Assembly (NCBI GenBank): GCA_003488465.1
Contig: DNLN01000149.1
Coordinates: 652-9,020 of the forward strand
Direction of reading: 5' to 3'
DNA: 8,369 bases
Origin: Sutterella sp.
Lineage (GTDB): Bacteria > Pseudomonadota > Gammaproteobacteria > Burkholderiales > Burkholderiaceae_F
In this document: positions 1 through 6,815 of the stretch, piece by piece
How positions within the stretch are numbered: the first letter of the stretch is position 1
Layout of the letters: every line of letters begins with the position of its first letter
The notes under the pieces: generated by a model
Database searches by the model: none
Seen by the model: the letters and a program-made list of their open reading frames with translations, nothing else
What the model was told of the DNA's origin: nothing
Translations under genes and position numbers: made by a program

Positions 1-608
1 GCACCGGCCATGAACGGGTTGTCCTCCACGGAGTTGCAGAACACGACGAGCTTGGCGCAGCCGATGCCGTCACGCTCTGCGGTCGCTGCGGCGCAGTCCT
101 TGATGCGCTCGCCCATGAGGCTCACGGCATCCATGTTGATGCCTGTCTTGGTGGATCCGACATTGATCGAAGAGCAGACGCGATCCGTGGTGGCAAGCGC
201 TTCGGGCAGGGCGTCGATGAGGTTTCTCTCACCCGGGGTGATGCCTTTTTCAACGAGTGCGCCAAAGCCGCCGATGAAGTCAACGCCCACTTCCTTTGCC
301 GACTCATCGAGCACCTGGCAGGCGCGAACCATCTGCTCGCGCGTGAAGCTCGCTCCGACCGTGCCGATGGGGCTCACGGAAATGCGCTTGTTGACAACAG
401 GGATGCCGTAGCGGTCGCCCACGGCGTTGCATGTCTCTACGAGCCTTCTGGCGTACTTCTGGATTTTGCTTCTCACCTTGACTTCGAAGACGTCGAAGTC
501 GTGGCTTGCGCAGTCAAAGAGGTTGATGCCAAGGGTGACGGTGCGCACATCGAGATGCTCGCTGCGCAGCATGTTGATGGTGGAGAGTACCTCACGATCT
601 GTCAGCAT
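1..608 (-). CDS. UPF0210 / DUF711 (PFL-like) family protein, N-terminal part
   Basis: The frame is open from an ATG at 608 to the window edge, giving 202 residues with no stop. It begins MLTDREVLSTINMLRSEHLD and later carries TKTGINMDAVSLMGERIKD, IGCAKLVVFCN and EDNPFMAGA at the cut end. These stretches are characteristic of the bacterial UPF0210/DUF711 family, whose members are roughly 450 residues, so a little under half is present. The fold is related to pyruvate formate-lyase and ribonucleotide reductase barrels, but no reaction is established. No signal peptide or membrane segment is visible, so it is probably cytosolic. The start is supported by AAGGAA (616-621 on the opposite strand), 7 bases ahead of the ATG. 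It lies 27 bases after the ACT-domain gene and is almost certainly co-transcribed with it. Family assignment is confident; function is unknown. Confidence 0.9.
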   Translation of the reverse strand, partial: MLTDREVLSTINMLRSEHLDVRTVTLGINLFDCASHDFDVFEVKVRSKIQKYARRLVETCNAVGDRYGIPVVNKRISVSPIGTVGASFTREQMVRACQVLDESAKEVGVDFIGGFGALVEKGITPGERNLIDALPEALATTDRVCSSINVGSTKTGINMDAVSLMGERIKDCAAATAERDGIGCAKLVVFCNSVEDNPFMAG

Positions 609-635
609 GACGGAATTCCTTGCTCTAATGAAAGA

Positions 636-1199
636 TTACTGGTCGATGGCCACGCGATGCACGGCTTCGAAGATGGCTCTGTGCTGCATGGTGAGGTGCA
701 GCTGCATGCTCTTGGCGCGCTCAAGCAGCACCTTGTGCAGCGAGCGGGTGTCGATTGACACCGGGATGCTGACCTCAAAGACCTGCATCGATTCGTTTCC
801 GCCGAGCGCAAAGGCGCGCAGCGAGTCGATGTTGATGTTCTGGGCGCCGAAGATTCTGGCGAACGTGCCGACAATGTCGTTGCGGTCCTCGCCGTAGACG
901 CTGATCACAAAGGGTTCGGTTTCCTCGCCCTGGCCCGCCTTGGCCTGCTCGTAGTCGCGGGCGACGATTGTGAGAAGCTGCTTCTTTGCGGCCGTTGCCT
1001 TCGTGAGTTCATCCTGCAGAGCCTCATTGCTGAGCTCGGAGGGCTTGTTCACGATGTAGATGCCGGCGAACTGGTTCTGCAGGGCGGTCTGCGTCATCTC
1101 CTGGATGTTGCAGCCGAGCTTTGTGAATACTTGCGAAACGCATGCGACAACGCCAGGCTGATCCAAGCCAATGACTGCCACAACAACGCGGTTTTCCAT
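636..1199 (-). CDS. Tandem ACT-domain protein, GcvR-like regulator/sensor
   Basis: This 187-residue cytosolic protein has two ACT domains. The first, at about residues 4-78, contains VVVAVIGLDQPGVVACVSQ and GCNIQEMTQ. The second, at about 97-180, contains FVISVYGEDRNDIVGTFAR and NINIDSLRAF. Both halves show the beta-strand followed by D(Q/R)xG/D(I/V)V typical of small-molecule-binding ACT folds. Length and double-ACT layout match GcvR, which controls the glycine cleavage system in enterobacteria; no DNA-binding domain is seen. The chosen ATG (1199) begins MENRVVV, the usual position for the first strand. An in-frame ATG at 1211 and a TTG at 1217 could add 4 or 6 residues. No candidate has a strong Shine-Dalgarno, although GGGG lies just ahead of the chosen one. 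The DUF711 gene follows in the same direction after 27 bases, a pairing known from other bacteria (single-ACT UPF0237 beside UPF0210 in streptococci). The ligand cannot be read from sequence. Confidence 0.88.
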   Translation of the reverse strand: MENRVVVAVIGLDQPGVVACVSQVFTKLGCNIQEMTQTALQNQFAGIYIVNKPSELSNEALQDELTKATAAKKQLLTIVARDYEQAKAGQGEETEPFVISVYGEDRNDIVGTFARIFGAQNINIDSLRAFALGGNESMQVFEVSIPVSIDTRSLHKVLLERAKSMQLHLTMQHRAIFEAVHRVAIDQ

Positions 1200-1409
1200 A
1201 AAAAGCCCCATCTTCAAAGGATTGTTCTGAGTTAGGCGCAGGAGGACCGGCGCAAAACTATTTCATCTTAACAAACGCCGGAGAGCACGACGCCGCGGAT
1301 TGTCCTGTTTTTTTGATTTTCAAGTGCGTGAGCAATGGGCTCAGGCCTTGATTTTTGCTCCCTCTTTATGCACAATTATCGCCCTCGACATCGTGCGAGA
1401 TAAAAATTC
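1200..1409. other. Divergent intergenic region between ACT gene and tRNA-Ala
   Basis: This gap must hold the promoter of the leftward ACT/DUF711 pair and that of the rightward tRNA. It contains a T-rich patch at 1308-1320, two copies of TTGATTTT (1313-1320 and 1348-1355), and a small inverted repeat TGAGC-aatgg-GCTCA at 1329-1343. On the minus strand a TAAGAT box (about 1266-1271) resembles a -10, but no convincing -35 accompanies it. I see no riboswitch or coding sequence here. Confidence 0.4.
1348..1376 (+). promoter_or_regulatory. Candidate sigma-70 promoter of tRNA-Ala
   Basis: TTGATT (1348-1353) is separated by 17 bases from CACAAT (1371-1376). The match to -35 is good and to -10 moderate (4 of 6). 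Just downstream lies a GC-rich stretch (CGCCC, about 1380-1384), like the discriminators of stable-RNA promoters under stringent control. Transcription would begin about 25-28 bases before the tRNA 5' end. Only weak consensus matching supports this. Confidence 0.4.
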
Positions 1410-1485
1410 GGGGGTGTAGCTCAGCTGGGAGAGCGATGCGTTCGCAATGCATAGGTCAGGGGTTCGATCCCCCTCATCTCCACCA
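1410..1485 (+). tRNA. tRNA-Ala, anticodon CGC
   Basis: The gene folds into a complete 76-base cloverleaf. The acceptor stem GGGGGTG (1410-1416) pairs with CATCTCC (1475-1481). The D arm is GCTC/GAGC, and the anticodon stem is ATGCG/TGCAT with loop TTCGCAA (1441-1447). The T arm is AGGGG/CCCCT with loop TTCGATC. A73 and an encoded CCA end at 1485. The anticodon CGC (1443-1445) reads the alanine codon GCG. The acceptor stem has the G3:U70 wobble pair, the classical identity element for alanyl-tRNA synthetase, confirming alanine independently of the anticodon. A CGC isoacceptor supplements the usual TGC and GGC species and is typical of GC-rich genomes. It is the only plus-strand gene here and is followed at once by its own terminator. 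Confidence 0.97.
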
Positions 1486-1494
1486 GGATTCGCT

Positions 1495-1531
1495 AGTCCG
1501 GGACGGTTTGCCGCTGTCTCGGACTTTTTTT
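1495..1531 (+). terminator. Intrinsic terminator of tRNA-Ala
   Basis: A 10-base stem, AGTCCGGGAC (1495-1504) with GTCTCGGACT (1516-1525), contains one G-T wobble and an 11-base loop. A run of T (1525-1531) follows it directly. It lies 9 bases past the tRNA CCA. In the opposite direction there is no T-tract, so it should stop only rightward transcripts. The last two T bases belong to the stop codon (1530-1532) of the convergent transporter gene. Confidence 0.88.
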
Positions 1532-3203
1532 ATACGAACGACCAGAGCGCAAGCAGCACGATCTGCCCGGTCAGAATCCTCAGGAACATCGCAAGCGGAT
1601 ATACCGTCGAGTAGGCGATCACCGCCGGGTTCTTGTCAGAGAGCGTGCCCGCATAGGCAAGTGTTGGCGGGTTCGTGGTCGCCCCTGCAAGCATGCCGAC
1701 GAGCGTGTGGTAGTTCAGATTGAAGAACTTGCGGGCGATGAAACCCGTGAAGAGAACGGGAATGACCGTGATGCAAAAGCCGAGCGCTGCGTAGAGCGGG
1801 CCGGGGCCGCCCGTGATCGCCTTCACAAAGCTCGGGCCCGCGGCAAGGCCGACGCTTGCCAGAAAGAGCGCAATGCCGATCTCGCGCAGCATGAGATTGG
1901 CCGAAGTCGTCGTGTAGGTCACAAGGTGCAGGTTCGAGCCAAAGCGCCCCAGCAGAATGGCAATGATGAGCGGGCCGCCAGCAAGTCCGAGCTTGACCGG
2001 AACAGGCATCCCCGGAATTGCTATCGGCAGGCAGCCGAAGAAAATGCCCGCGCAGATGCCAAAGAAGAGTGCGGCGATATTGGGTTTTTGCAGTTTCTGT
2101 GCCTGATCTCCTAGGCGGCCTGCAAGGCGGGCGAGCGCCCGTTCGGGGCCGACGCAATAGACGACGTCACCCAATTGCAGATGCGTGTTCTGGGCGGGGA
2201 ACAGCGTGATGCCCGCGCGGATGATGCGCGTGATGTTCACGCCGTCGTAATGCGAGAGGTGCAGGTCGCCGATCCGCAGTCCGTTTGCGGACAGTTTTGT
2301 CACCTTGACGATGCGCAGCGTGACCGGCGAGTGCTCCGTTGCCAGGTCGGCGTCCGTCGCTTCATGGCCGAAGAAGGCGACGATGGGATCCTTGATCTCC
2401 CGGGCGCTCACGATGCGCACGGTGTCTCCGAGATGGAGCTGGGAGTCGGGAACCGGGCTGAAGATCTCCCCGTTGTGCATCACGCGCGAGCAGATGAACT
2501 GCCGGCCGATGAAGTCGCGCACCTGGCGGATCGTGCGCCCCTCGATGGCCTCGTTCGTGATTTGTGCGTGAAAGAAGATCGGGGCGGAGTTCTGATCCTT
2601 CTGCTGCTGCTCCCAGTGCTTGTCCTCTTCCTTGAGATCAATGCCAAAGAGCATGCGAAGCGCAATCACCGAGCCGATGATGCCGAGAACGCCCAGGGGA
2701 TAGGCGCAGGCATAGGCGACGGCAATGTCTTCGCCATGGTACTCAAGCATCTCGAGCGCCTCCTGCGTGGCGCCAAGGCCGGGCGTGTTGGTGACAGCGC
2801 CAAAGTGCACGCCGAGCATCTGCGCAAGCGGAATGTCGCCGAACAGTACCCAGAGGGTGATCGTGACCGCGATGCTCAGAAAGATGGCGAAGACGGCAAG
2901 CAGATTGAGTGTGATGCCTTCGCTTTTGAATGCATTGAAAAAGGAAGGCCCGACCTGCAGGCCGATGAAGAAAACGAAAAGAATGAGGCCGAAGTCGCGC
3001 ACGAAGCCAAGGACTGCGGGGTTGACGGAGAGCCCCAGGTAGCCTCCCGCCAAAGAGACGAAAAGCACGAATGTGACGCCGAGCGAGATGCCGAAGATCT
3101 TGATGTGTCCGAGCGCCATGCCGATGCTCACCATCAGTGCATAGACGAAGATGATGTGGCTGATTGCGTTGGGATCAGAGAGCAGTGTCGAAAGCCAGTT
3201 CAC
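1530..3203 (-). CDS. AspT/YidE/YbjL-family membrane transporter with two TrkA_C-like domains
   Basis: This 557-residue inner-membrane protein has the duplicated architecture of the AspT (aspartate:alanine antiporter) family. A hydrophobic N-terminal half (residues about 13-185) and C-terminal half (about 375-555) flank a soluble centre with two TrkA_C-like units (about 208-270 and 295-357). The duplication shows in paired motifs: FGLILFVFFIGLQVGPSFF (71-89) with IGIALFLASVGLAAGPSFV (442-460), GAVTNTPGLGATQEAL (135-150) with GATTNPPTLAYAGTL (507-521), and AVAYACAYPLGVL (161-173) with VIAYSTVYPLAMF (528-540). Length is normal for YidE/YbjL proteins, most of which have no proven substrate; aspartate/alanine exchange is known only for AspT itself. 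It starts with GTG, preceded by GAAGG (3213-3217 on the opposite strand) at 9 bases. It has its own upstream gap with a candidate promoter and phased repeats, and it converges on the tRNA. Family is sure; substrate is not. Confidence 0.93.
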   Translation of the reverse strand: MNWLSTLLSDPNAISHIIFVYALMVSIGMALGHIKIFGISLGVTFVLFVSLAGGYLGLSVNPAVLGFVRDFGLILFVFFIGLQVGPSFFNAFKSEGITLNLLAVFAIFLSIAVTITLWVLFGDIPLAQMLGVHFGAVTNTPGLGATQEALEMLEYHGEDIAVAYACAYPLGVLGIIGSVIALRMLFGIDLKEEDKHWEQQQKDQNSAPIFFHAQITNEAIEGRTIRQVRDFIGRQFICSRVMHNGEIFSPVPDSQLHLGDTVRIVSAREIKDPIVAFFGHEATDADLATEHSPVTLRIVKVTKLSANGLRIGDLHLSHYDGVNITRIIRAGITLFPAQNTHLQLGDVVYCVGPERALARLAGRLGDQAQKLQKPNIAALFFGICAGIFFGCLPIAIPGMPVPVKLGLAGGPLIIAILLGRFGSNLHLVTYTTTSANLMLREIGIALFLASVGLAAGPSFVKAITGGPGPLYAALGFCITVIPVLFTGFIARKFFNLNYHTLVGMLAGATTNPPTLAYAGTLSDKNPAVIAYSTVYPLAMFLRILTGQIVLLALWSFV

Positions 3204-3279
3204 GGTGAGCCGCCTTCAAGGAAAAAGTTCAGGGAGGTGAATCGTACCCGCTGGCGAGCCCCGTGCAGGTGATTTCGCA

Positions 3280-3327
3280 CAAAACGAATTGGCGAATATG
3301 CAAAACGGGCAAATTCTTTTGCAAAAC
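3280..3327. repeat. Three CAAAAC direct repeats at exact 21-base spacing
   Basis: CAAAAC occurs at 3280-3285, 3301-3306 and 3322-3327, so each copy begins 21 bases after the previous one, or two helical turns. Read towards the transporter gene, the units begin GTTTTGCAAAA, GTTTTGCATAT and GTTTTGTGCGA, so two share eight bases. A perfect inverted repeat GCAAA-TTCT-TTTGC (3309-3322) overlaps the distal copy. The array overlaps the candidate promoter and ends about 76 bases before the GTG start. Tandem same-face sites suggest an operator for a regulator, but none is identified. Confidence 0.5.
3295..3324 (-). promoter_or_regulatory. Candidate promoter of the AspT-like transporter gene
   Basis: On the minus strand TTGCAA (3319-3324) is followed after 18 bases by CATATT (3295-3300). 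Each matches the sigma-70 consensus at 4 of 6 positions. A start near 3288 would give a leader of about 85 bases before the GTG codon. The CAAAAC repeats overlap both boxes. The region is the most AT-rich part of this gap. The match is modest and other starts are possible. Confidence 0.3.
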
Positions 3328-3366
3328 ACCGGCCGGAGCGAGATCGTCGCCCCGACCGAGCCGGCC
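3323..3366 (-). terminator. Possible terminator of the DUF748 gene
   Basis: Directly after the TAG stop the sequence can form nested stems: GGCC (3363-3366) with GGCC (3331-3334) outside, and GGGGCGA with TCGCTCC (3347-3353 with 3335-3341) inside. On the transcribed strand it is followed by GGTGTTTTGC, with only four T bases in a row (3323-3326). The hairpin is strong but the T-tract short, so termination may be partial. Confidence 0.45.
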
Positions 3367-6300
3367 TACTTGAGGATGGCGACCTTTACGCCGCCCTCGG
3401 TTGCCTTCTTGTCAACCTGAGGCGCGGCAAGGAAGATTCTGCTTTCCTCGATGCCGTTTTGCACGAGCATGCGCGAGAAGGTCTTCGAGCGGGAATTGGC
3501 CATGTTGATGACGGAATTGATGTCGGGTTTGACGGCCTGGTAGAGCTTGCGCTCCTTTTCCGAGGTGGGCAGGCTCTGGTTCTCCTGAGGCAGGATCATC
3601 TTGAAGACCTTGGAGACGGCCGCCTCGCGCGTGCGCTGCTTTTCAGGCAGCGTGGACATGGCGATCTTGAGCATGCCGTCGTACGTGCGGCGGTGCACCT
3701 CCTGATCCTCGCTCTGGACGGCAACGACCGGCACGATCTCAAGCTTGCTCTTGGGGTTCTTCTTGAGGGCTTCGACGATCGGCAGGGCGATCTGCTTGCC
3801 CTCGTCGCCCATTTGCGACTGTCCGGCGACAAAGGGAATCAGCACGGAGTTCGTCGCCCCCTCTCCGATGCCGAAGGTTGCAAGCGTGGTGAGCAGCTTC
3901 ACAGGAGAGGCGGCCACCTTGAGGATGAGGTTCTTCAGCGCGATCAGCACGACCTCGGAGATCGAGAACGTCGGGTCGGCAAGGTCGCCGGAAATCGGCA
4001 GGCCGAAGTCGACGTTGCCCTTGCTGTCCGTGAGCAGCGCCGAGGCGAGCGTGACGGGCAGCGCCGAGCTCGTGGAGTTGGGAATGTAGTCGCCCCATTC
4101 GAGCCGCTCGATCGTGATGTGGTTGTCGACATTGAGCTTGCTCTTGTCGGTAACCGTCACATCGGCGTTGACCGTAAGGTTCCCTCGCTTGATGGGGTAG
4201 GAGGTGTAGTGCAGCGTGTAGGGGCTGAAGAAGGGCATGGAAACGGCCGTGAGCGAGCCCTTGGCCGTGAGTTTTCCCTTGTCGGCAAGCGGAGAGCCGT
4301 GCCCGGTCACGTCGATCTTGGAGACGCCGTTCACGAGCGCCGTGACCTTCATCGTCGAAGGCGTGTCCTTGCCGCCCACCACGAAGGGTTTGACGGAAAC
4401 ATTGATGTCTCCGCAGCGGAATTCTCCGGCTGGATTGACCGTGTGGTCGGTAAAGCCGAGGAAGCCCCTGTTCACGGCAATCTCGCCCACCCGGACCGAG
4501 CGTTCGACTTCGCGGCCCATCTTGCTTTCAATCTTCTGAGCCTTCTCGCGCAGTTGCCCGCGCACTTCCTTGGCCTTTTCGGCTGCTTCGCGTTTTCCGA
4601 GCAGCGGATCGATGTCGAGGTTGCCCTTGGCGTCCTTGCTGATGCGGTAGCGGGGCCGCTCGACCGTGAGCGAGTCCACCGTGATCGTTCCCTGGGCGGG
4701 GGCGTTGACATTGTTGACCGCAACCTGATCGATTCCGCCGAACTGGGTCTTCAGGCCGACGATCTCAAAGGCGATCTTCTTGGCTACCGATGAGCCAAGG
4801 CGCGTGTAGCCAGAGGGGCCGTCCATCCAGCCGAGGCTCTTCAGATTGGCGGTGTCGGTGAGAACCGTGACCTGGGCGGCATTGACGGGGAGCGTTGCCG
4901 AGACCTTGCCTGCGGCGACCGACCCGACGCTGGCGCTCATGGCATCCTTCAGGGAAAAGGCGACGGCGTTTGCAGTGAGGCTTCCGAGCGAAGCGTCAAT
5001 CGGCAGCTCGCCCCCGACATTGGCCGAGGCGCCCGAGAGCCTGAGGCTGTCGCTCTTGAGTGCGAGAGACGAATCCTTGCCGCGCCAGGCAAGATTGATG
5101 CCGGAAAGGGAGATTTCCTTCGCGGCGCTCTTCACGCTGCTCTCGGGGACGGCGACCGAAAGCGAGCCCAGCGTGAGTGCGCCCTTCACGGTGGCGTCCA
5201 CGGCGCTCTTGGCGCTCACGCCGGTGTCAAGCCGCGTGGAGAGAATGCCGGCAAAATCAACGCCTGCCGATTGCCCGTAGGGGGAAAGCGGCGCAAGGTT
5301 GAGTTTTTCGGCCGAAACGTGCGTTTGCGCGCTCATTTCGCTTAAGTGCGCCGTGCCCTGAAGGGTGAGGCTCCCCTCAAGCGTGTTCGTGCTCAGCTTG
5401 AAAGAGGTCTCTTCGCCTCCCTTGAGCGTGAGATTCCCGACTGCCGCCTGGAGCTCCTCGGCTGCGATCCTGGTGTTCTTTGCCGCATGATCGAGCAGGG
5501 CGACGGAGCCGTCCTTCACCGTGATTTTCTCGACCGTCCAGGCAAAGGATGAAGAGTTCTTCTTGTTCTCAGATGCGGCTGCAGGAGCTGCGGCGGCCTT
5601 GGCTTCGGGCGTCTGGCCGCTCTTTTCTTCGCTCGTTTGCGCGGATTTCTTTTGCGGTTTGACGATGCCCGCCCAGGCGAGGCTGCCGTTAGCCATGCGC
5701 TCGAGCGAAACCTTCGGCGCGGCGAGCGTGACGTCCTTGACGACCGCACTCTGGTTGACGAGGTCAAGCTCGCCCAGCGTGACGGCGAGCTGATCGAAGG
5801 CGAGCGAATTGTTCTTTTCGAGTTCGCCCGTCATGCTGGCCGAGACGCGGTCGGCGCTCGCGCTGCCGCTTAAGAGAATGGTCGAGGGCTTGCTTTCCGT
5901 TGCAAGGGCAAAGATCAGGTCCGCCGATAGCGACACGGTGCCCGAGTTCACCTTCAGATCAAGCGGTACGGGACTCATGCCCGCCAGATGCGCAAGGTCA
6001 TAGTCCTTGATTTCGGCGTGCAGCTTCGTTGCGATGCTGTCCTGGAAGGGCAGCGTTTCGCCCTCGGCCTTGAAGGGCGAACCGTTGTCAAGGAACGAGA
6101 GCCGGGGCTGGACATACTTTTCCACGTCCGAGCCGATGGTTCCGATGAAGGGCACGGCCAGCTCGATTTCCGTGATTTTCTCGTCAATGCCCATGCTGGG
6201 GCCGGAGACAAGGATCTGGGAGTTCGTGAGCTCAATGTTGTTGATGCAGAACGGGAAGGGCTTTTTCTTTTTGCCGTCCGCGGCATCGGCTTCGGACTTG

Positions 6301-6710
6301 GCGTCCGCGGAATCCTCGGAGAACCTTGCGATGATGTCGTCAAAGTTCGTGCCGCCATTCTCGTCGATCGCAACCGTTCCGTTGAGTTTGTCCACGGAAA
6401 GCGCCTGAATGACGACGCCAAAGCGCTTGATGGTTTCAAGCAGTGCCGTATTCACATAGACCCGGCCGATGCTGACCGCTGGTTCGGTGCCGTCCCTGGA
6501 GGCCATGGTGATGTTCTCAGCCGTCGCCTCAAGCGTCCATGGGTTGAATTCAGCCTTTTCAATGGAGAGGCTCCGTCCGAGCGCCTCGGTCGCCGGCCCT
6601 CGGGCGGCCCACTTCATGAGCGCGGGGACACCCCAGAATCCGCCAGCGGAATAAATGGCACAGGCAGCTGCAACACCGATTGCGATTTTGCTCTTGCGGG
6701 TGAGTTGCAT
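3366..6710 (-). CDS. DUF748 (AsmA-clan) envelope protein, 1114 residues
   Basis: This is a large, probably periplasmic protein anchored in the inner membrane by one N-terminal segment (residues about 8-30, IAIGVAAACAIYSAGGFWGV) after the basic start MQLTRKSK. The rest is mostly short beta-rich repeats of the AsmA/DUF748 type. The DUF748 signature is clear at about 885-935: LPVTLASALLTDSKGNVDFG, then LPISGDLADPTFSISEVV and a following SPVKLLTTLATFG. Lys/Ala/Ser-rich linkers lie near 133-150 and 350-385, and a charged, helical, possibly coiled stretch is near 705-735. The last 150 residues, starting around FVAGQSQMGDEGKQIALPIV, form the family's usual C-terminal unit. The ATG at 6710 was chosen because AAGGAGG sits 7 bases before it; an in-frame ATG at 6743 lacks this and would bury the anchor. 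AsmA-clan relatives (TamB, YhdP, YdbH) act in inner-to-outer-membrane lipid transport, but this protein's own role is unknown. It lies 105 bases downstream of the tatD-like gene with no clear terminator between, so read-through is plausible. Confidence 0.88.
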   Translation of the reverse strand: MQLTRKSKIAIGVAAACAIYSAGGFWGVPALMKWAARGPATEALGRSLSIEKAEFNPWTLEATAENITMASRDGTEPAVSIGRVYVNTALLETIKRFGVVIQALSVDKLNGTVAIDENGGTNFDDIIARFSEDSADAKSEADAADGKKKKPFPFCINNIELTNSQILVSGPSMGIDEKITEIELAVPFIGTIGSDVEKYVQPRLSFLDNGSPFKAEGETLPFQDSIATKLHAEIKDYDLAHLAGMSPVPLDLKVNSGTVSLSADLIFALATESKPSTILLSGSASADRVSASMTGELEKNNSLAFDQLAVTLGELDLVNQSAVVKDVTLAAPKVSLERMANGSLAWAGIVKPQKKSAQTSEEKSGQTPEAKAAAAPAAASENKKNSSSFAWTVEKITVKDGSVALLDHAAKNTRIAAEELQAAVGNLTLKGGEETSFKLSTNTLEGSLTLQGTAHLSEMSAQTHVSAEKLNLAPLSPYGQSAGVDFAGILSTRLDTGVSAKSAVDATVKGALTLGSLSVAVPESSVKSAAKEISLSGINLAWRGKDSSLALKSDSLRLSGASANVGGELPIDASLGSLTANAVAFSLKDAMSASVGSVAAGKVSATLPVNAAQVTVLTDTANLKSLGWMDGPSGYTRLGSSVAKKIAFEIVGLKTQFGGIDQVAVNNVNAPAQGTITVDSLTVERPRYRISKDAKGNLDIDPLLGKREAAEKAKEVRGQLREKAQKIESKMGREVERSVRVGEIAVNRGFLGFTDHTVNPAGEFRCGDINVSVKPFVVGGKDTPSTMKVTALVNGVSKIDVTGHGSPLADKGKLTAKGSLTAVSMPFFSPYTLHYTSYPIKRGNLTVNADVTVTDKSKLNVDNHITIERLEWGDYIPNSTSSALPVTLASALLTDSKGNVDFGLPISGDLADPTFSISEVVLIALKNLILKVAASPVKLLTTLATFGIGEGATNSVLIPFVAGQSQMGDEGKQIALPIVEALKKNPKSKLEIVPVVAVQSEDQEVHRRTYDGMLKIAMSTLPEKQRTREAAVSKVFKMILPQENQSLPTSEKERKLYQAVKPDINSVINMANSRSKTFSRMLVQNGIEESRIFLAAPQVDKKATEGGVKVAILK

Positions 6711-6717
6711 CTGGCTT

Positions 6718-6724
6718 CCTCCTT
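6718..6724 (-). promoter_or_regulatory. Strong Shine-Dalgarno deciding the DUF748 start
   Basis: The minus strand reads AAGGAGG here, ending 7 bases before the ATG at 6708-6710. It is the best ribosome-binding site in the window. It argues against the ATG 33 bases upstream, whose reading frame runs through this site. Confidence 0.8.
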
Positions 6725-6815
6725 TTTCCTGAAAACTCGTCACGGCACTGACGCGAATTTAGCACCAACGCGCGCCGGTGAGGCCGCTTCGGGAGGGGGC
6801 TTTACCCGGGGTGGC

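Noticed and set aside
10..897. Plus-strand frames over the DUF711 and ACT genes
   Set aside because: They are Ser/Thr/Arg-rich shadows of conserved minus-strand proteins.
1200..1409. Glycine riboswitch ahead of the GcvR-like gene
   Set aside because: I could not find the conserved paired helices or core of a glycine aptamer on the minus strand.
1410..1531. tRNA gene as an integration (att) site for a genomic island
   Set aside because: No integrase, no repeated copy of the tRNA 3' end, and ordinary chromosomal genes on both sides.
1355..1723. Plus-strand frame of 122 residues running through the tRNA
   Set aside because: It reads through the tRNA and its terminator, so it cannot be a normal protein gene.
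1410..3203. Functional link between tRNA-Ala and an AspT-like aspartate:alanine exchanger
   Set aside because: They are convergent, on opposite strands with separate promoters, and alanine is not proven as the transporter's substrate; chance adjacency is simpler.
2175..3272. Plus-strand open frame of 365 residues antisense to the transporter
   Set aside because: It is rich in charged residues (Asp, Glu, Arg, Ala) with no domain or membrane pattern. It mirrors a well-recognised minus-strand gene in a GC-rich genome, where antisense frames stay open by chance.
3459..4793. Plus-strand open frame of 444 residues antisense to the DUF748 gene
   Set aside because: It has biased, repetitive Arg/Asp/Gly/Leu composition and no recognisable motif, and lies entirely inside a supported gene.
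6763..6780. Hairpin CACCAA/CCGGTG after the TatD-family gene as a terminator
   Set aside because: It has only four standard pairs plus two wobbles and no T-tract after it; not enough to call termination.
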